Source: Priapulus caudatus
Taxonomy: Eukaryota > Priapulida > Priapulimorpha > Priapulimorphida > Priapulidae
Direction: 5' to 3'
NCBI RefSeq assembly: GCF_000485595.1
Contig: NW_014577241.1
Span: forward strand, 87,342 to 126,523
Length of the DNA stretch: 39,182 bases
The position numbers and the translations under genes were made by a program. Position 1 is the first letter of the stretch. Each line of letters starts with the position of its first letter. The notes below the pieces were generated by a model. That model saw nothing but the letters and a program-made list of their open reading frames with translations, was not told where the DNA came from and searched no databases. Shown one piece after another: positions 29,401-39,182 of this stretch.

Positions 29401-30893
29401 CTGTAACGATGGAAAAACGCAACCCATGACATTCCTGGTGTGGTTGCATTGATTATGAGGCGCCAATTCCATGCCGTACAAAGAGTAGCACTGTGTCGGC
29501 AGAAGTATATGCTGCAACCACAGAACGCATGAATAATTATAATCAGCAATATGGGATAAAAACAATGAAGAATCAGAGCAAAAGTATGTCAAACTTACTC
29601 GTTGCTAAACACGATTGCCCGTCGGGACAATACAGGAACATGGGTCTCTCGGACGGACGCATAATTCCCCAGTCACATGGGTCGTCGTCCTGTGGGCTCA
29701 TCTTGTCCAATACTACTATCCATCCAGGGTCATTATTGCAGCCGTAGTAATTTTCATGAATGAAAAACCGTCTCTGCATGTTAGAAGCAGAGTCCCTGTA
29801 GAAAATAGCAACCCCACCCTTACAGCAATCCCTCGATAACCAAACGCGATATTTTGGCTCGTTGTCTTACCAAAATGGAAAAAGATGAAACGTTAGCATA
29901 GCAGCTGGAATGATCGAAATAGCCACATGGCGAATTATCCAATGTTCAAAAATACATACCCTGCTATACTGGTGATTGAAGTAGAGCCTGGTAGGTCCGA
30001 GAATGAAGAGTCGATCATGTTTCCTTCTGAAAACCAATCTACTCTGTCATAGCACCAGCCGTTGAAGTTTACGAACACCACCACTTCATCGTTCTTGAGG
30101 AAGACCAGTTTTACCTAAAGAAATATATATAATTATCACTATCTCTGTATATTATATATATATATATATCTCTATATATATCATATATATATATATAGAT
30201 ATATAGATATATATATATGAGAGATATAACACGAAAAATTCCATCGAAAAAAAAACATCCATAAAAATGCAGTGACTAAGTTGGACAACCCACCTCCTCT
30301 ATATTTGTCCAGTCGTTTGCCATGTGTGACTTGTAGTTGATACGGTAGTGAGAAGTGGGAATCATTGCCTCTGATACATCTACGTGCAGTACGCTGTCCG
30401 ACATCCACAGTGTATGCAGATTCATGGGAACGCCCGCAGTAGCCTTGAACACTAGTTCCCATTCAGGTCCAAAATCTGACAGCACAAAGAAGAATGGTAA
30501 AAATTAAGAATAGTATTAAGTCTGTCATCCTTATAATGTAACTCTGCATTAGAATACTACTTCGCCTCGCCCATATCGTAATATCAGGAGCGTATAATGA
30601 CAAATACGCCATAATGACAAATACGCCAAATTTTGTCATTATACGCTCCTGGTAATATGTATGTGTATATCGATATACTAACCTATAGGTGGACGAAACA
30701 GGTGGTTTGCCCACGAATGATCACATGGCGTCTCTACTACAGTGACGTTGCACACGCAGGTTGGATGATCATGATGATCATGATGATCATCGTCATGATC
30801 ATCATCGTCATGGCCATTACAATGTCCAGCGGTGAGGACGACGTGCGTAACCAACAGGCAACACACGATAGACCAGGTAACCGCAGATGACAT
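29330..30893 (-). CDS. Secreted protein of a WELVF-type marine invertebrate family, 5 exons
   Basis: Coding exons in transcript order: 30893-30683, 30475-30294, 30114-29960, 29795-29599, then either 29511-29453 or 29400-29330. All borders are GT-AG and phases join, giving 267 or 271 residues. Residues 1-23 form a signal peptide, then a His/Asp-rich stretch (about 27-43), then a Cys-containing linker. The main domain reads DFGPEWELVFKATAG, VKLVFLKNDEVVVFVNFNGW, WFSEGNMIDSSFSDL, RRFFIHENYYGCNNDPGW and ends ADTVLLFVR. I recall many uncharacterised extracellular proteins of this pattern in oysters, lancelets and cnidarians; no function is known to me. The start ATG at 30893 gives a signal peptide. 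A 3' splice site at 30933 and a donor at 31113 suggest an upstream untranslated exon. Confidence 0.82.
29453..29511 (-). CDS. Terminal exon a
   Basis: Acceptor GTTCTGTGGTTGCAG. Joins exon 4 in frame to give YTSADTVLLFVRHGIGAS and TAA. Matches the usual C-terminal pattern ADxxxxFVR of the family. Confidence 0.8.
29599..29795 (-). CDS. WELVF-type gene exon 4
   Basis: Acceptor GCTATTTTCTACAG, donor GTAAGT. Encodes DSASNMQRRFFIHENYYGCN and onward to YCPDGQSCLAT; Cys-rich. Confidence 0.85.
29960..30114 (-). CDS. WELVF-type gene exon 3
   Basis: Acceptor ATATTTCTTTAG, donor GTATGT. Encodes VKLVFLKNDEVVVFVNFNGW and onward to LPGSTSITSIA. Confidence 0.85.
30150..30220. repeat. AT microsatellite in intron 2 of the minus-strand gene
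   Basis: (AT)n with a few GATAT interruptions. Confidence 0.9.
30294..30475 (-). CDS. WELVF-type gene exon 2
   Basis: Acceptor TTTGTGCTGTCAG, donor GTGGGT. Encodes FGPEWELVFKATAGVPMNLH and onward to NDWTNIEE, the start of the main domain. Confidence 0.87.
30585..30651. mobile_element. 67-bp palindromic micro-element, copy B
   Basis: CAGGAGCGTATAATGACAAA and its exact inverse TTTGTCATTATACGCTCCTG bound it. Perfect 7-bp direct repeats GTAATAT flank it at 30578-30584 and 30652-30658. Inside, ATAATGACAAATACGCC is repeated in tandem. In intron 1 of the minus-strand gene. Confidence 0.7.
30683..30893 (-). CDS. WELVF-type gene exon 1 (signal peptide, His/Asp stretch)
   Basis: ATG opens MSSAVTWSIVCCLLVTHVVL, a signal peptide ending about TAG. 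Then comes GHDDDDHDDDHHDHHDH, a likely divalent-metal-binding or low-complexity segment. Donor ATAG|GTTAGT. Confidence 0.8.
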
Positions 30894-31599
30894 TATCACC
30901 GCTAACCGCAGTACTGTATCAATCCACACGATCTACAAGAAATAAAACACAAAAACCGTGTCATATGTACCCTGTCCACTGTCACATATACACGTGCGTC
31001 ATTCATACGGAGCATTTGATGTATGACATTAGTGAGAACAAACGACTATGTGTGAACTTACACGCACAATATCAATACTAACGCTTAGTATACGCGGTAT
31101 GAACCATACTTACCTCACTGCCGGCCGCTGTGTGTCAAGCTCTCCCATCACGACGACGTATATACCGGCATGTTGCGTGACCGTGAGGCTATTGAAACCA
31201 GCGCTCCACCTCGTGATCACATTGAATCCCCACTTCTTGACGTAGCCTCGTACATCGCTGCCGTATATAGGCCGTAAATAAACGTACACCAAAGCCCTAG
31301 CTAGCGGGGAGAGAAGGTTGCACCCCCCCCCCCGCCACACACAAACACAGACCAATAGAGATACTATTACATAGTCAATAGCGAACTGCCACGGTCGCTC
31401 CCAATTGTTCAGGAAACAAACCACATGCGAATTTGCCAACCCAGGCAAAACTTTCTAGCTACGCTCATGTACATGTGAATGCTGTCACCAAAGCTGTTTC
31501 TCAATTATACCCTCCCGTTTACTGTAAGGTTCTTGTGATCTGATTGAATCACTACGTGTTGACGTATACGCGTAGCCTCTTTACCTCGTTATCGTTTAT

Positions 31600-31607
31600 T
31601 CATTACA

Positions 31608-31639
<32 letters not shown>

Positions 31640-31708
31640 TACACACACACACACATACACACACACATATATATATATAATTATATACGTATATATATAT
31701 ATATATAT
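31600..31708. repeat. ACGC / AC / AT compound microsatellite
   Basis: (ACGC)n then (AC)n then (AT)n, directly before dispersed repeat copy R1. Confidence 0.9.
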
Positions 31709-31717
31709 TCGGAAGCG

Positions 31718-31945
31718 TGCCGGCGGCGTGGCTGCCCGCGTGCGTATGTGCGGCGGCGTGTGTGTATGTGTGTTGCTATACAGGCTGATTCCAATGCATT
31801 ATGCAACTTGGACTCGCCGCTTGGAGTCAACGCGCGTTCGAAGACAGGACTTGGAACGTCTCAATAAAAAAAAATAATGGTACATCAACACGAAATTACA
31901 AAGCTTAATGTTCTCTACTCTTTTTCGCTCTATGATCTCCTGTAC
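31718..31945 (+). repeat. Dispersed repeat copy R1
   Basis: GGCGGCGTGGCTGCCCGCGT, then CTTGGAACGTCTCAATAAAA and AATAATGGTA, matching copy R2 at 38742 with small gaps. Starts next to an (AT)n run, as R2 does. Confidence 0.85.
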
Positions 31946-34249
31946 TCCGCAATGTATCTGCACACACACAAGTTACAACGGATCCACCAACAGCCGAGCC
32001 CCCGTGCGCTAGCTCGCGCTGGTGCTGCCCCCCCTCCCGGCCCCGTGGCCACTCACAAGCCCCGAACCCTCGGCCGTCCGCACCGCAAACAAACAAACCA
32101 TAATACTACCCAATGAAGTCTCTGTGCCAAGTGGCCTCTACCTCCCAAATTCAAAACCACACAAACCAAACAATACAAAATAAACAAATAAACATACTAA
32201 CAAAAAGAAAAAAAAAACTCCAAGAAACCAATTACAAACACAAGACATATAACCAACATCAACTAAAAATACTCAACAACGCACCAAACGAAGGTGAAAA
32301 TACATCACGATACTATTTACCCAAAAATCGTAACTAAATAGACGCGATAAAACACCAAACCAACCGCAGTTAAACATCCTCAAAACTCCAATATGAATTA
32401 ATCAACTGCAATGCAGTAAAAAACACTAGTAAAAGAAAAATGCATAGAAAACTGAAGCAAACACACACACTTTACAGATTAATACGTAATGTTGGCGAAT
32501 AAACACATATAATACAATATAATCGCCGACAGAAAACCCACCCAGCTCAGGATCCGCTAACCACGGATCACGCTCTGAGCCATGGGACACGACACTAAGG
32601 CGTTCGCAAACGCTTAGCGACAACAGCAGGGACGTTAAAGAGATGGCCACAACTAATATATGGAAATTAAGGAGATTTACGACTTCTAGCATTAAACTAC
32701 TGAAAGAAAGGACCCCAAACCAGTATGGTCTGAACCCCACTATATGTACCTTAAAAACTTCCAAAAAAGTCTGCAGCTTATGAAATCTAAAGCCAGGGGA
32801 ACTAATATCTGATTGGCAGAACAATTGGCAATTGGGTTCAATCATCAGGGGAGATTCCTAAACAGGCATTACACGGAACCAACATTAAGACGGGTACTGG
32901 CAGAGCCCCAACTTGCAAACGGAACTGCCATCGGGCAGATATCGGCGTACAGGCTGCCACTCATTGATCGAAGTGACGAAATCGAACAAAACAGCATTGT
33001 AGTAATGAAAAAATGAAAAAGACCAAAAGTACTTCACTTCAAACCAATAATAACATAATATCATGCTTAACTCAATAAACGGGGGACATAGGGGACTGCA
33101 GGCATGCACGCTCACGGAGAGGAACATTCCTGGCCGAATATCATCCGGTACTTTCTTTCATTCCCCCGCAAGCCGCTCAGCCGGTCCGCCTTACGTGACG
33201 GGCTTTGGACCTTCTCTGCACCTGCCTTGTTTCCACCAGATATCACGAATCCTCGTTAAGAAAACCATTCAAGGACTCACCAAGTCGGCGTTATGACTGA
33301 AAAAGACACAAGATGGTAGACATACACAGGAATATGAATATTGTACGGCGACCGATCCTAGCGATTGAAGTTTATGTTTACCTTAAAAGCTGCATACATG
33401 TCCATGAGTCGTGGAAAGGTCGACATTGCCTAAAGGAAAACACCCCAGAGATTCTCCTGACCAACGGGGCAATAAAACGGGAGCTAAGTGTAACATCACA
33501 TATCCATTCTGTACCAAAGCAGCCTTCCTACAACCAACTTCGGTAGGCACAGAAGCATACTTATGATATAAGCATTCTACTCCATATCTCTGTAGGACAT
33601 GTCCCAATCGCGAACCCACACGATCGTGGGGGGGGGGAACGGTTCAAATATAACATCGTCATCGGGCATCACAACGCATTAAACTACTTCAGCCTTAGTC
33701 ACCGGGAAACTAGAATAACCTGATCGGGAAATGTAAGAACTCATATATGAACCTAAAGACGTAAGCTGTTTATCAATAAACCAAGCAAAAGCACTTCCCA
33801 TTCTGTAAGAAAAAGGGGAATATCAATGCCAAACAACGTCTAGCGCGAGTTAAGAACCTTGCAGCAATCTCTCACGGCTCTCCTACTGCGGTATTAATCC
33901 AAATAGCCTATTAGCAATTCTCCCGCGAGTTGAAATAATCATCATTCAGTTAAGAGAACGCTAAATATAAACAACTTGCCACCTGAGATGCTTATAGGCT
34001 ACGGATAGAATGTTGGAACTCACCGTTCACGTTGCTGTATTCAAAACCAAGTGCGGTTGCTCCGTGTACTGGTTGTAGGAATTTCCTTTTTCGTGTTACG
34101 ATGCGCAGAAGTTTCGGCACTACATGGGGTCTAACCGGGGCTCCTTATTCCGGCTCACTATTCAACGATGCAGTAATTCGCTCCTATAAGGCGCGCCATC
34201 CGGTCGGGCGCAAAGTAAAGGGCTCGGGTTTGAGTATACTCCCTCTCTG

Positions 34250-34390
34250 CATGAACTACATCTCTCATACACTCTCTCGCTATCTCCTCTCCCAGTCTCT
34301 CCTCTTCTTCTCAGCCGCTCCCCCCTCTCCGCTCTCCTCTCTCACCTCCTCCCCTCTCTCCCCCTCAGCCCCTCTTCTCTCTCCCCTCTT
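34250..34390. repeat. CT-rich tract
   Basis: Interrupted CTCTCC run next to dispersed repeat copy R3. Confidence 0.85.
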
Positions 34391-34397
34391 AATTCTG

Positions 34398-34557
34398 TTT
34401 TGTGGCACGCAAGCACAGCGCGCAGGCGTTCGGTGTACTTGTGTGTTGCCAGATGAGCATTTGACCGCATTTAAGTGATTAAGCGCAAATACAGTTAGAG
34501 AAACCATTAAACTTTGGTATTTCGTGGTTATTACCAACTTATTTTTTTATTGAGACG
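34398..34557 (-). repeat. Dispersed repeat copy R3, inverted
   Basis: Reverse complement resembles the downstream half of R2: GAGCATTTGACCGCATTTA and TTTGGTATTTCGTGGTTATT on the plus strand correspond to the inverse of R2 at 38915-39015. Confidence 0.8.
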
Positions 34558-35837
34558 TCATCCTGTGTTCGAACTGATCTATCGATTTTAACGTGATCTG
34601 TCAGAAATACTGAACGAGAGATCAAAGATCTGAAAATGATGAACACGAGATCAATATGTAATTATGCGATTGATGCCAGAATTCCAGAGACGTAGATTTG
34701 ACTATGCTTAAGTGTGTGTCACCTATACGTACGTGACAGTACACGATTAGTTTGCATAATATGTATAAACTATGTATTCTAAATTTAAATATGCTCGCAG
34801 TTCATGTTTCATGAGTATGCCTGTCCTAGCCAGTCTATAGTAAATATTCTATGTATCCATGTGCACATGAAGAAGTTTGTTTTATTATTGTATATGCACC
34901 CCGAGTCTTGTTTGATCGTCAATTCACAGTTTAGGCCTACCATTAATACAAGTAAACTAGACTGAGGCATCAAGAGATGATACTCCGGAGGTGAAACATG
35001 TTAACTGTGTAGGCCGTATAACAGCTGCTCGTTGCGATGCTGCTGTGAGCCCTGTGACAGTAGCTTAAGTTGTGTATTTTGAAAAAAACTGAAAAGTCAT
35101 GTGATATAAGACATATAAGTAATTGTAGAAAAGAATGCATTCGTTTATGAATAGTTGATTTATAGTGGGCATTATATAATCCTTTGTCCGTGGTATAGCG
35201 TAATAGAGATACATAGAATAGATGTTGTTGAGTGATATTTGAGTAAATAAATGTAAATTATAATTGATATGCACACTTGAAAGTTATTACGAATGGCAGC
35301 AAAAGAGGAGTACACGAACGATGGTAGCTGCGGGCACCGTGGAATGCTACGCATGTAGTTGTAGTTTTAGTTTGTTCTAGTTGCCGTTGTAGTATTCAGC
35401 TGTAGTGTAAATGTGAATATTGATTGTTGCAGCGCAATCGAGCGAGCTGCCTGTGACTGACGGCCTAATGTCAGTTTGCCAAGAGTGACCCCTGCAAGTT
35501 ATTACTCTAATTTTTACATGAAAAGTGTTTAATATAGTTAGGGAGAGCTGATTTAGTCTTGGTCGCACGCAGCCGAGTCTATGCAACTGTTTATGCGTTT
35601 CAGTTCTGAATTGCAATGGAGGCCGCGTCGTCAGTTTATGGAATTTTGGTCTCATTTACAGTTTGGAGTCTCGATGCGTCGCAGAGCGGTATGTTGAATA
35701 CTCTTCTTTAGGGGGTTTTCGAGGAGGAGACTGCACTTTCTGGGTTTATCTTTTTCGAGAAGGGGTCAATGTCAAGGTCAAAATGACGATCAAGCAATAA
35801 GACACTGTAATGTAAGTATCGTCTTGTTCATAGATAT

Positions 35838-36682
35838 TATATAAGGCTGCACTACGACTTGACATTAGAGACACCATGGATGAAAACACCCACACCATGG
35901 TCATGAGTTCACCAGCATCTGCGGCCTCATTCGAGAACAGAAACATTAAGTTGAATCAGCTCAACGATCCTGAGTCAAGAAACCGAAGGCATTCTCTCAG
36001 CGACTCATAGCCAATCAGCTATACAGCTGCCAGACTACACAGGACCTTCAAGCTGATCCCCTCTGATTTCAATGAAGCTCTCTCCGCAGAAAGTCACAGC
36101 TTTCATCCGCTCAGTCAGTTTCAGTCAGGCAGCGAACGTCAGCTGACTGTCGCAGTCTATGAGAGTGACAAACCTGCTCGGTGGCGGGCTTCAATGCTCA
36201 GACAAGACGCGACTAGTGGCGCTCTGCTCATAAGGCCCAAGACCTGGTGGTCGCTTTGTCCGATGATCGATTCACCACCTGCTCCGCCAGACACCGTTCT
36301 GATACGCCTGGTATCTCGAGAGGACTCTCAAAACTTTTCGACAGCCCACCTCTCTGTTGTCTCCAACTAATATTAGAACGCATGCCTAGTCAATGGAGAC
36401 CCTCAGCGCTGACAAACTTGTAGCTTACCGGCATGATGCAACTCTCATGATTTCCAGTGGATCCCCCGCTGTATAAGAAACATAGATAAAGGCTCTGCGG
36501 ACGTCTCATGACGAAGCGTTTGGTGGCTGACCAGCATATCACGGAAAGACTGAAAAAGCTCTACGGCAACCGTCTCATCATCGCCGTGTTGCTGCAGAGT
36601 TTCTACTTCAAAATGGTCCAAACATACACAAGAGCTGAGATACTGGAGAACGCCAGACAAAGAACCTAACCGGGAAGTATGG
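35838..36682 (+). pseudogene. Probable decayed upstream part of the PIN-like ORF
   Basis: A TATATAAG box at 35838-35845 is followed by ATG at 35876, opening 44 codons (starts MDENTHTMVMSSPASAASFE) that stop at 36010. Beyond it all three plus frames carry stops, though short stretches such as 36500-36680 look coding. My interpretation is that this is the frameshifted N-terminal part of the ORF that follows. Weak evidence. Confidence 0.3.
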
Positions 36683-38074
36683 GTGGACTGTCTCACAAGC
36701 CGAACATGCTGGCGCTCTGTCCTGCTGGAGAGGGCGAATGTGACTTTCACTCCAGCAGCACTGTCTCATGCAATGCTGCCGTATTTCTTCGCAGCAGGTC
36801 ACCACAATTATGCCCGCTGCATCATGAGCTGGTATGTGCGACAGATGGAGCACCTTCCCCAGCGTGCCCGGGAGAACCTACTGGCAGGCGCACATGTCTG
36901 TCGGCATTCTGATGGCGGGACCTCAGTGCCAGCAGATCAGTTTGGCGAACAGACATATATCAAGCGAGGGAAGGGTGCTGGAGGTATGAAGGGCATATCG
37001 ACGAGCGCCGAGCAAGTGGCTGTGTGGGTCAACAGTTTCAGTGTGTGTGTGCCCACCTCGACATCGCCATGGAAGATAATTATGTACAGTGAAGCTGGGG
37101 ATGAGGAGAAGCCACATGGTCGAGTGGATGGAGAGGAGAAGAACAAGCACAAGGAGGAAGGAGAGGGAAGAAGAAGACTGGATGAGGTCGATCGGAGGAA
37201 GATCGCAGCAGAGCTGGAGAAGTACACTCACCCCCTCAACGAGCAGCATCCAGGTCTCTATAATATCTGCAATGGCCAAGTGGCGCCCGACACAGTGAAT
37301 GTTCAGGATGCACTGACTATCGGGAGTGAGCAAAGCAAGCAGTTCTCCGCTTCACTAAGCAGTGACTTCCACAAAACCATAAAGAAAATGGTCAGATCAA
37401 TGGAGGCACTCAAGAAGGCAGTCACTGTCAAGGGGAAGGCCATCTACGACATCGAGACACTGTTTAGTCGGCTGTTGGTCTTGGGGCAGCAGCGGAGCGT
37501 GGATCTATCCAACATCTTCCAGTTTGAACTGAGTCCAGTCCCAACATCCCTGATTGATGAGTATGGATGTTTGAGGAAGGGCAACAAGGCCGTGCTCGTC
37601 AAGTGTCTCGGTGTTTCTGTCAAGACTCCACCTGCTCCAGACGTGGTGTTGGTTGACGCCGGTCAGCTGCTGTACCACGTTGTGTGGCCAGTCGCTGGGA
37701 CCGCAGGAGATCTGGCTGCAAGCTTTGGTGCTCGACTGGCCCACTTCCCCCCTGGCTCAAAGAAAATAGTCCTGTTCGACAGGTATGATCAAGAAGCTCC
37801 TAGGGCAAAGGAGCATGAGCAGATGAGAAGAGGAAGAGCCAAGGAAGTGCGGCTGACTCCAAACACACCCCTTCCATGCCGACAAGCTATTCTTCACAAT
37901 GCCACGAACAAGAGTCTGCTCAACAACATCCTATGCGGCTACTCCCTTCCACACAACATCCAGCTTGTCAACAAGCTGGACTGTGTCGTCACCCATGCTG
38001 AGGCAGACATCACTCTCTGCAGCTACATGCTGAAGGCGGCAGCAGAAGATGCCCAGACAATCCGCATCCTATAG
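36683..38074 (+). CDS. Transposon-associated PIN/XPG-like protein, C-terminally truncated
   Basis: Open frame of 463 codons without introns. It begins at GTG; the first ATG is codon 31 (36773), and the frame is open upstream, so the true start is likely lost. Residues 31-55 (MLPYFFAAGHHNYARCIMSW) and 70-93 (HVCRHSDGGT, ADQFGEQTYIK) are hallmarks of an uncharacterised family repeated many times in cnidarian, lancelet and fish genomes. A charged Lys/Glu segment spans 135-180. Residues 320-463 look like the start of a PIN/XPG-type nuclease fold: VVLVDAGQLL, KKIVLFDRYD and HAEADITLC supply candidate metal-binding acids. The frame stops right after TIRIL, where relatives continue with a further acidic motif. 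So nuclease activity is doubtful. Best read as a truncated mobile or domesticated element. Confidence 0.65.
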   Translation: MDCLTSRTCWRSVLLERANVTFTPAALSHAMLPYFFAAGHHNYARCIMSWYVRQMEHLPQRARENLLAGAHVCRHSDGGTSVPADQFGEQTYIKRGKGAGGMKGISTSAEQVAVWVNSFSVCVPTSTSPWKIIMYSEAGDEEKPHGRVDGEEKNKHKEEGEGRRRLDEVDRRKIAAELEKYTHPLNEQHPGLYNICNGQVAPDTVNVQDALTIGSEQSKQFSASLSSDFHKTIKKMVRSMEALKKAVTVKGKAIYDIETLFSRLLVLGQQRSVDLSNIFQFELSPVPTSLIDEYGCLRKGNKAVLVKCLGVSVKTPPAPDVVLVDAGQLLYHVVWPVAGTAGDLAASFGARLAHFPPGSKKIVLFDRYDQEAPRAKEHEQMRRGRAKEVRLTPNTPLPCRQAILHNATNKSLLNNILCGYSLPHNIQLVNKLDCVVTHAEADITLCSYMLKAAAEDAQTIRIL

Positions 38075-38454
38075 CAGGGAACTGTTGTTGCTACTGGCAA
38101 TAATTACAAGGCCTGATGAATGAGGGCTGCTGAGGGGTTTACGAACTAGTCACTAGCTGTCCAGTGGAAAAAGACAAGGCGTACCTGGGTAATAGCCTGC
38201 TGATCTCGGCTGCAAGACAGCAGCAACCACTGATTACACACATATACGGAGTATAGAGCATGGTCTGTAATATAGCTGTAGTCTGTGCAACAGAGCGTAG
38301 CTACGTATGAACTGCATGTGGGCAGGGGTCGAAATAAGCGATGGTCCGATGGTCCAGGGCCATCAAATAATCAGGAGGACCATCAGATTTTCAAAGTCAA
38401 TGGTCCGACGGACTATATATTTATATAGAGTGATACTCTTATACTCTTTATACT
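38075..38454. other. Gene-free interval with a possible MITE end
   Basis: CAGGGGTCGAAATAAGC at about 38324 resembles the common left end of hAT-type MITEs. No matching right end was seen before the foldback begins. Confidence 0.35.
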
Positions 38455-38632
38455 TAAAGTGCGTGCGGTGTACTCATGTGTTGCAGAGGAGCATATGAAC
38501 GGCATTTACAGCAAGTTATCGGCAACAATAAGCGAAAGAGAGTAAAGAAACATTAAGACTTTGGTAGTAAATACATTTCGTGTTTATTTACCATCATTTT
38601 ACTATTGAAGCGTTCCAAGTGCCTGTGGGACA
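38455..38632 (-). repeat. Dispersed repeat copy R4, left arm of foldback
   Basis: Plus-strand TTCCAAGTGCCTGTG and TTTCGTGTTTATTTACCATC are the inverse of CACAGGCACTTGGAA and GGTAAATAAACACGAAA in R2. Confidence 0.8.
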
Positions 38633-38715
38633 GACGGAGTTATAAAGGTCCTGCGGCTGTTTTTGTTTGGTGCGACTACTTGCGAAATCAGTCTAACCGC
38701 GTGTCACTAATACTG

Positions 38716-38741
38716 TATATATATATATATATATATATATA
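38716..38741. repeat. AT microsatellite
   Basis: (AT)n lying between the arms of the foldback. Confidence 0.9.
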
Positions 38742-39070
38742 CGTGCAAGCGTGCAGGCGGCGTGGCTGCCCGCGTGCGTATGTGCAGGCAGGCGTGTGTG
38801 TATGTGTGTCTGCTATAGCAGGCCTGATTCCAATTGCATTATCAACTTGACTCGCCGCTTGAGTTCAAACGCGCGGTTCCGAACACAGGCACTTGGAACG
38901 TCTCAATAAAAAAAATAATGGTAAATAAACACGAAATGTACCAAAGTCTTAATGTTTCTCTACTCTATTTCGCCTATGATCACCTGTAAATGCCGGTCAA
39001 ATGCTCATCTGCAACACACAAGTACACCGCACGCCCGCCCGCGCTGTGCTGCGTGCACAAACAACATGAA
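38742..39070 (+). repeat. Dispersed repeat copy R2, right arm of foldback
   Basis: Contains the same GGCGGCGTGGCTGCCCGCGT and CTTGGAACGTCTCAATAAAA blocks as R1. Its second half is inverted relative to R4, about 180 bp of pairing. Confidence 0.85.
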
Positions 39071-39084
39071 TAAGAGAGTGTGTG

Positions 39085-39182
39085 CCTTCTCTCTTCTCTC
39101 TCCCCTCTTTCAGCCCCCTCTCTTTCCCCTCTCTCCTCTCCCCCCCCCTCTCTCTCCCTCTCCTCTCTCTCCTCTCTCTCCT
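39085..39182. repeat. CT-rich microsatellite
   Basis: Interrupted (CT)n running to the right edge of the window. Confidence 0.95.

Larger units (their letters stand above)
30894..35820. other. Mostly gene-free interval
   Basis: A possible 5' untranslated exon of the minus-strand gene ends at a GTAAGT donor (31113-31108). A C-homopolymer of 13 lies near 31321. Dispersed repeats are at 31718 and 34398. The remainder, 32000-34250 and 34600-35820, is A-rich or mixed sequence with short open frames that match nothing I know. Confidence 0.5.

Noticed and set aside
36445-37333. Minus-strand frames across the PIN-like ORF
   Set aside because: Shadows; the plus frame carries the family hallmarks.

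Overview
This looks like genomic DNA from an invertebrate animal, probably marine. The genes have spliceosomal introns with GT-AG borders. There are many long microsatellites, short runs of the animal telomere hexamer TTAGGG inside the chromosome, and several short inverted-repeat transposons. The gene families seen (DD3-3-like, OXLD1, a WELVF-type secreted family, a transposon-associated PIN-like ORF) are, as I recall them, typical of lancelets, molluscs, cnidarians and similar animals. The phylum cannot be fixed from this sequence alone. All family calls are from memory of the families; no search was run.

Layout. 1-17150: no gene recognised. This part holds CT, ACA, CAG, GT and purine-rich low-complexity tracts, a GC-rich patch with three perfect CRE octamers (6008-6112), two short transposons carrying telomere-like repeats (9377-9611 and 15933-16175), and a 540-bp tandem satellite (13600-15702) whose unit is itself an old dimer. 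17152-27591, plus strand: a 14-exon gene for a secreted or membrane protein of the DD3-3 family. Every exon phase joins correctly. Its introns hold a telomere-repeat MITE, a TTAA-flanked MITE, tiny hairpin elements and a 38-bp minisatellite. Its normal C-terminal end is not found; a GGCCGGTTTCA repeat array sits where the next exon seems to begin. 28140-28724, plus strand: a single-exon OXLD1-like protein. 29330-30893, minus strand, convergent with OXLD1: a five-exon gene for a secreted protein with a His/Asp cluster and two tandem copies of its terminal coding exon. 31100-35800: no gene recognised. 36683-38074, plus strand: a long ORF with a PIN/XPG-like region, cut off at its C-terminus, probably transposon-derived. 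38450-39060: a foldback repeat whose relatives lie at 31718 and 34398.

Most notable signals: (1) several unrelated TIR elements that each enclose telomere repeats; (2) a family of 42-67 bp palindromes with near-identical 7-bp flanks; (3) the tandemly duplicated terminal exon of the minus-strand gene; (4) two DD3-3 exons whose 5' splice sites are tandemly duplicated, so that the second donor brings in a stop codon.
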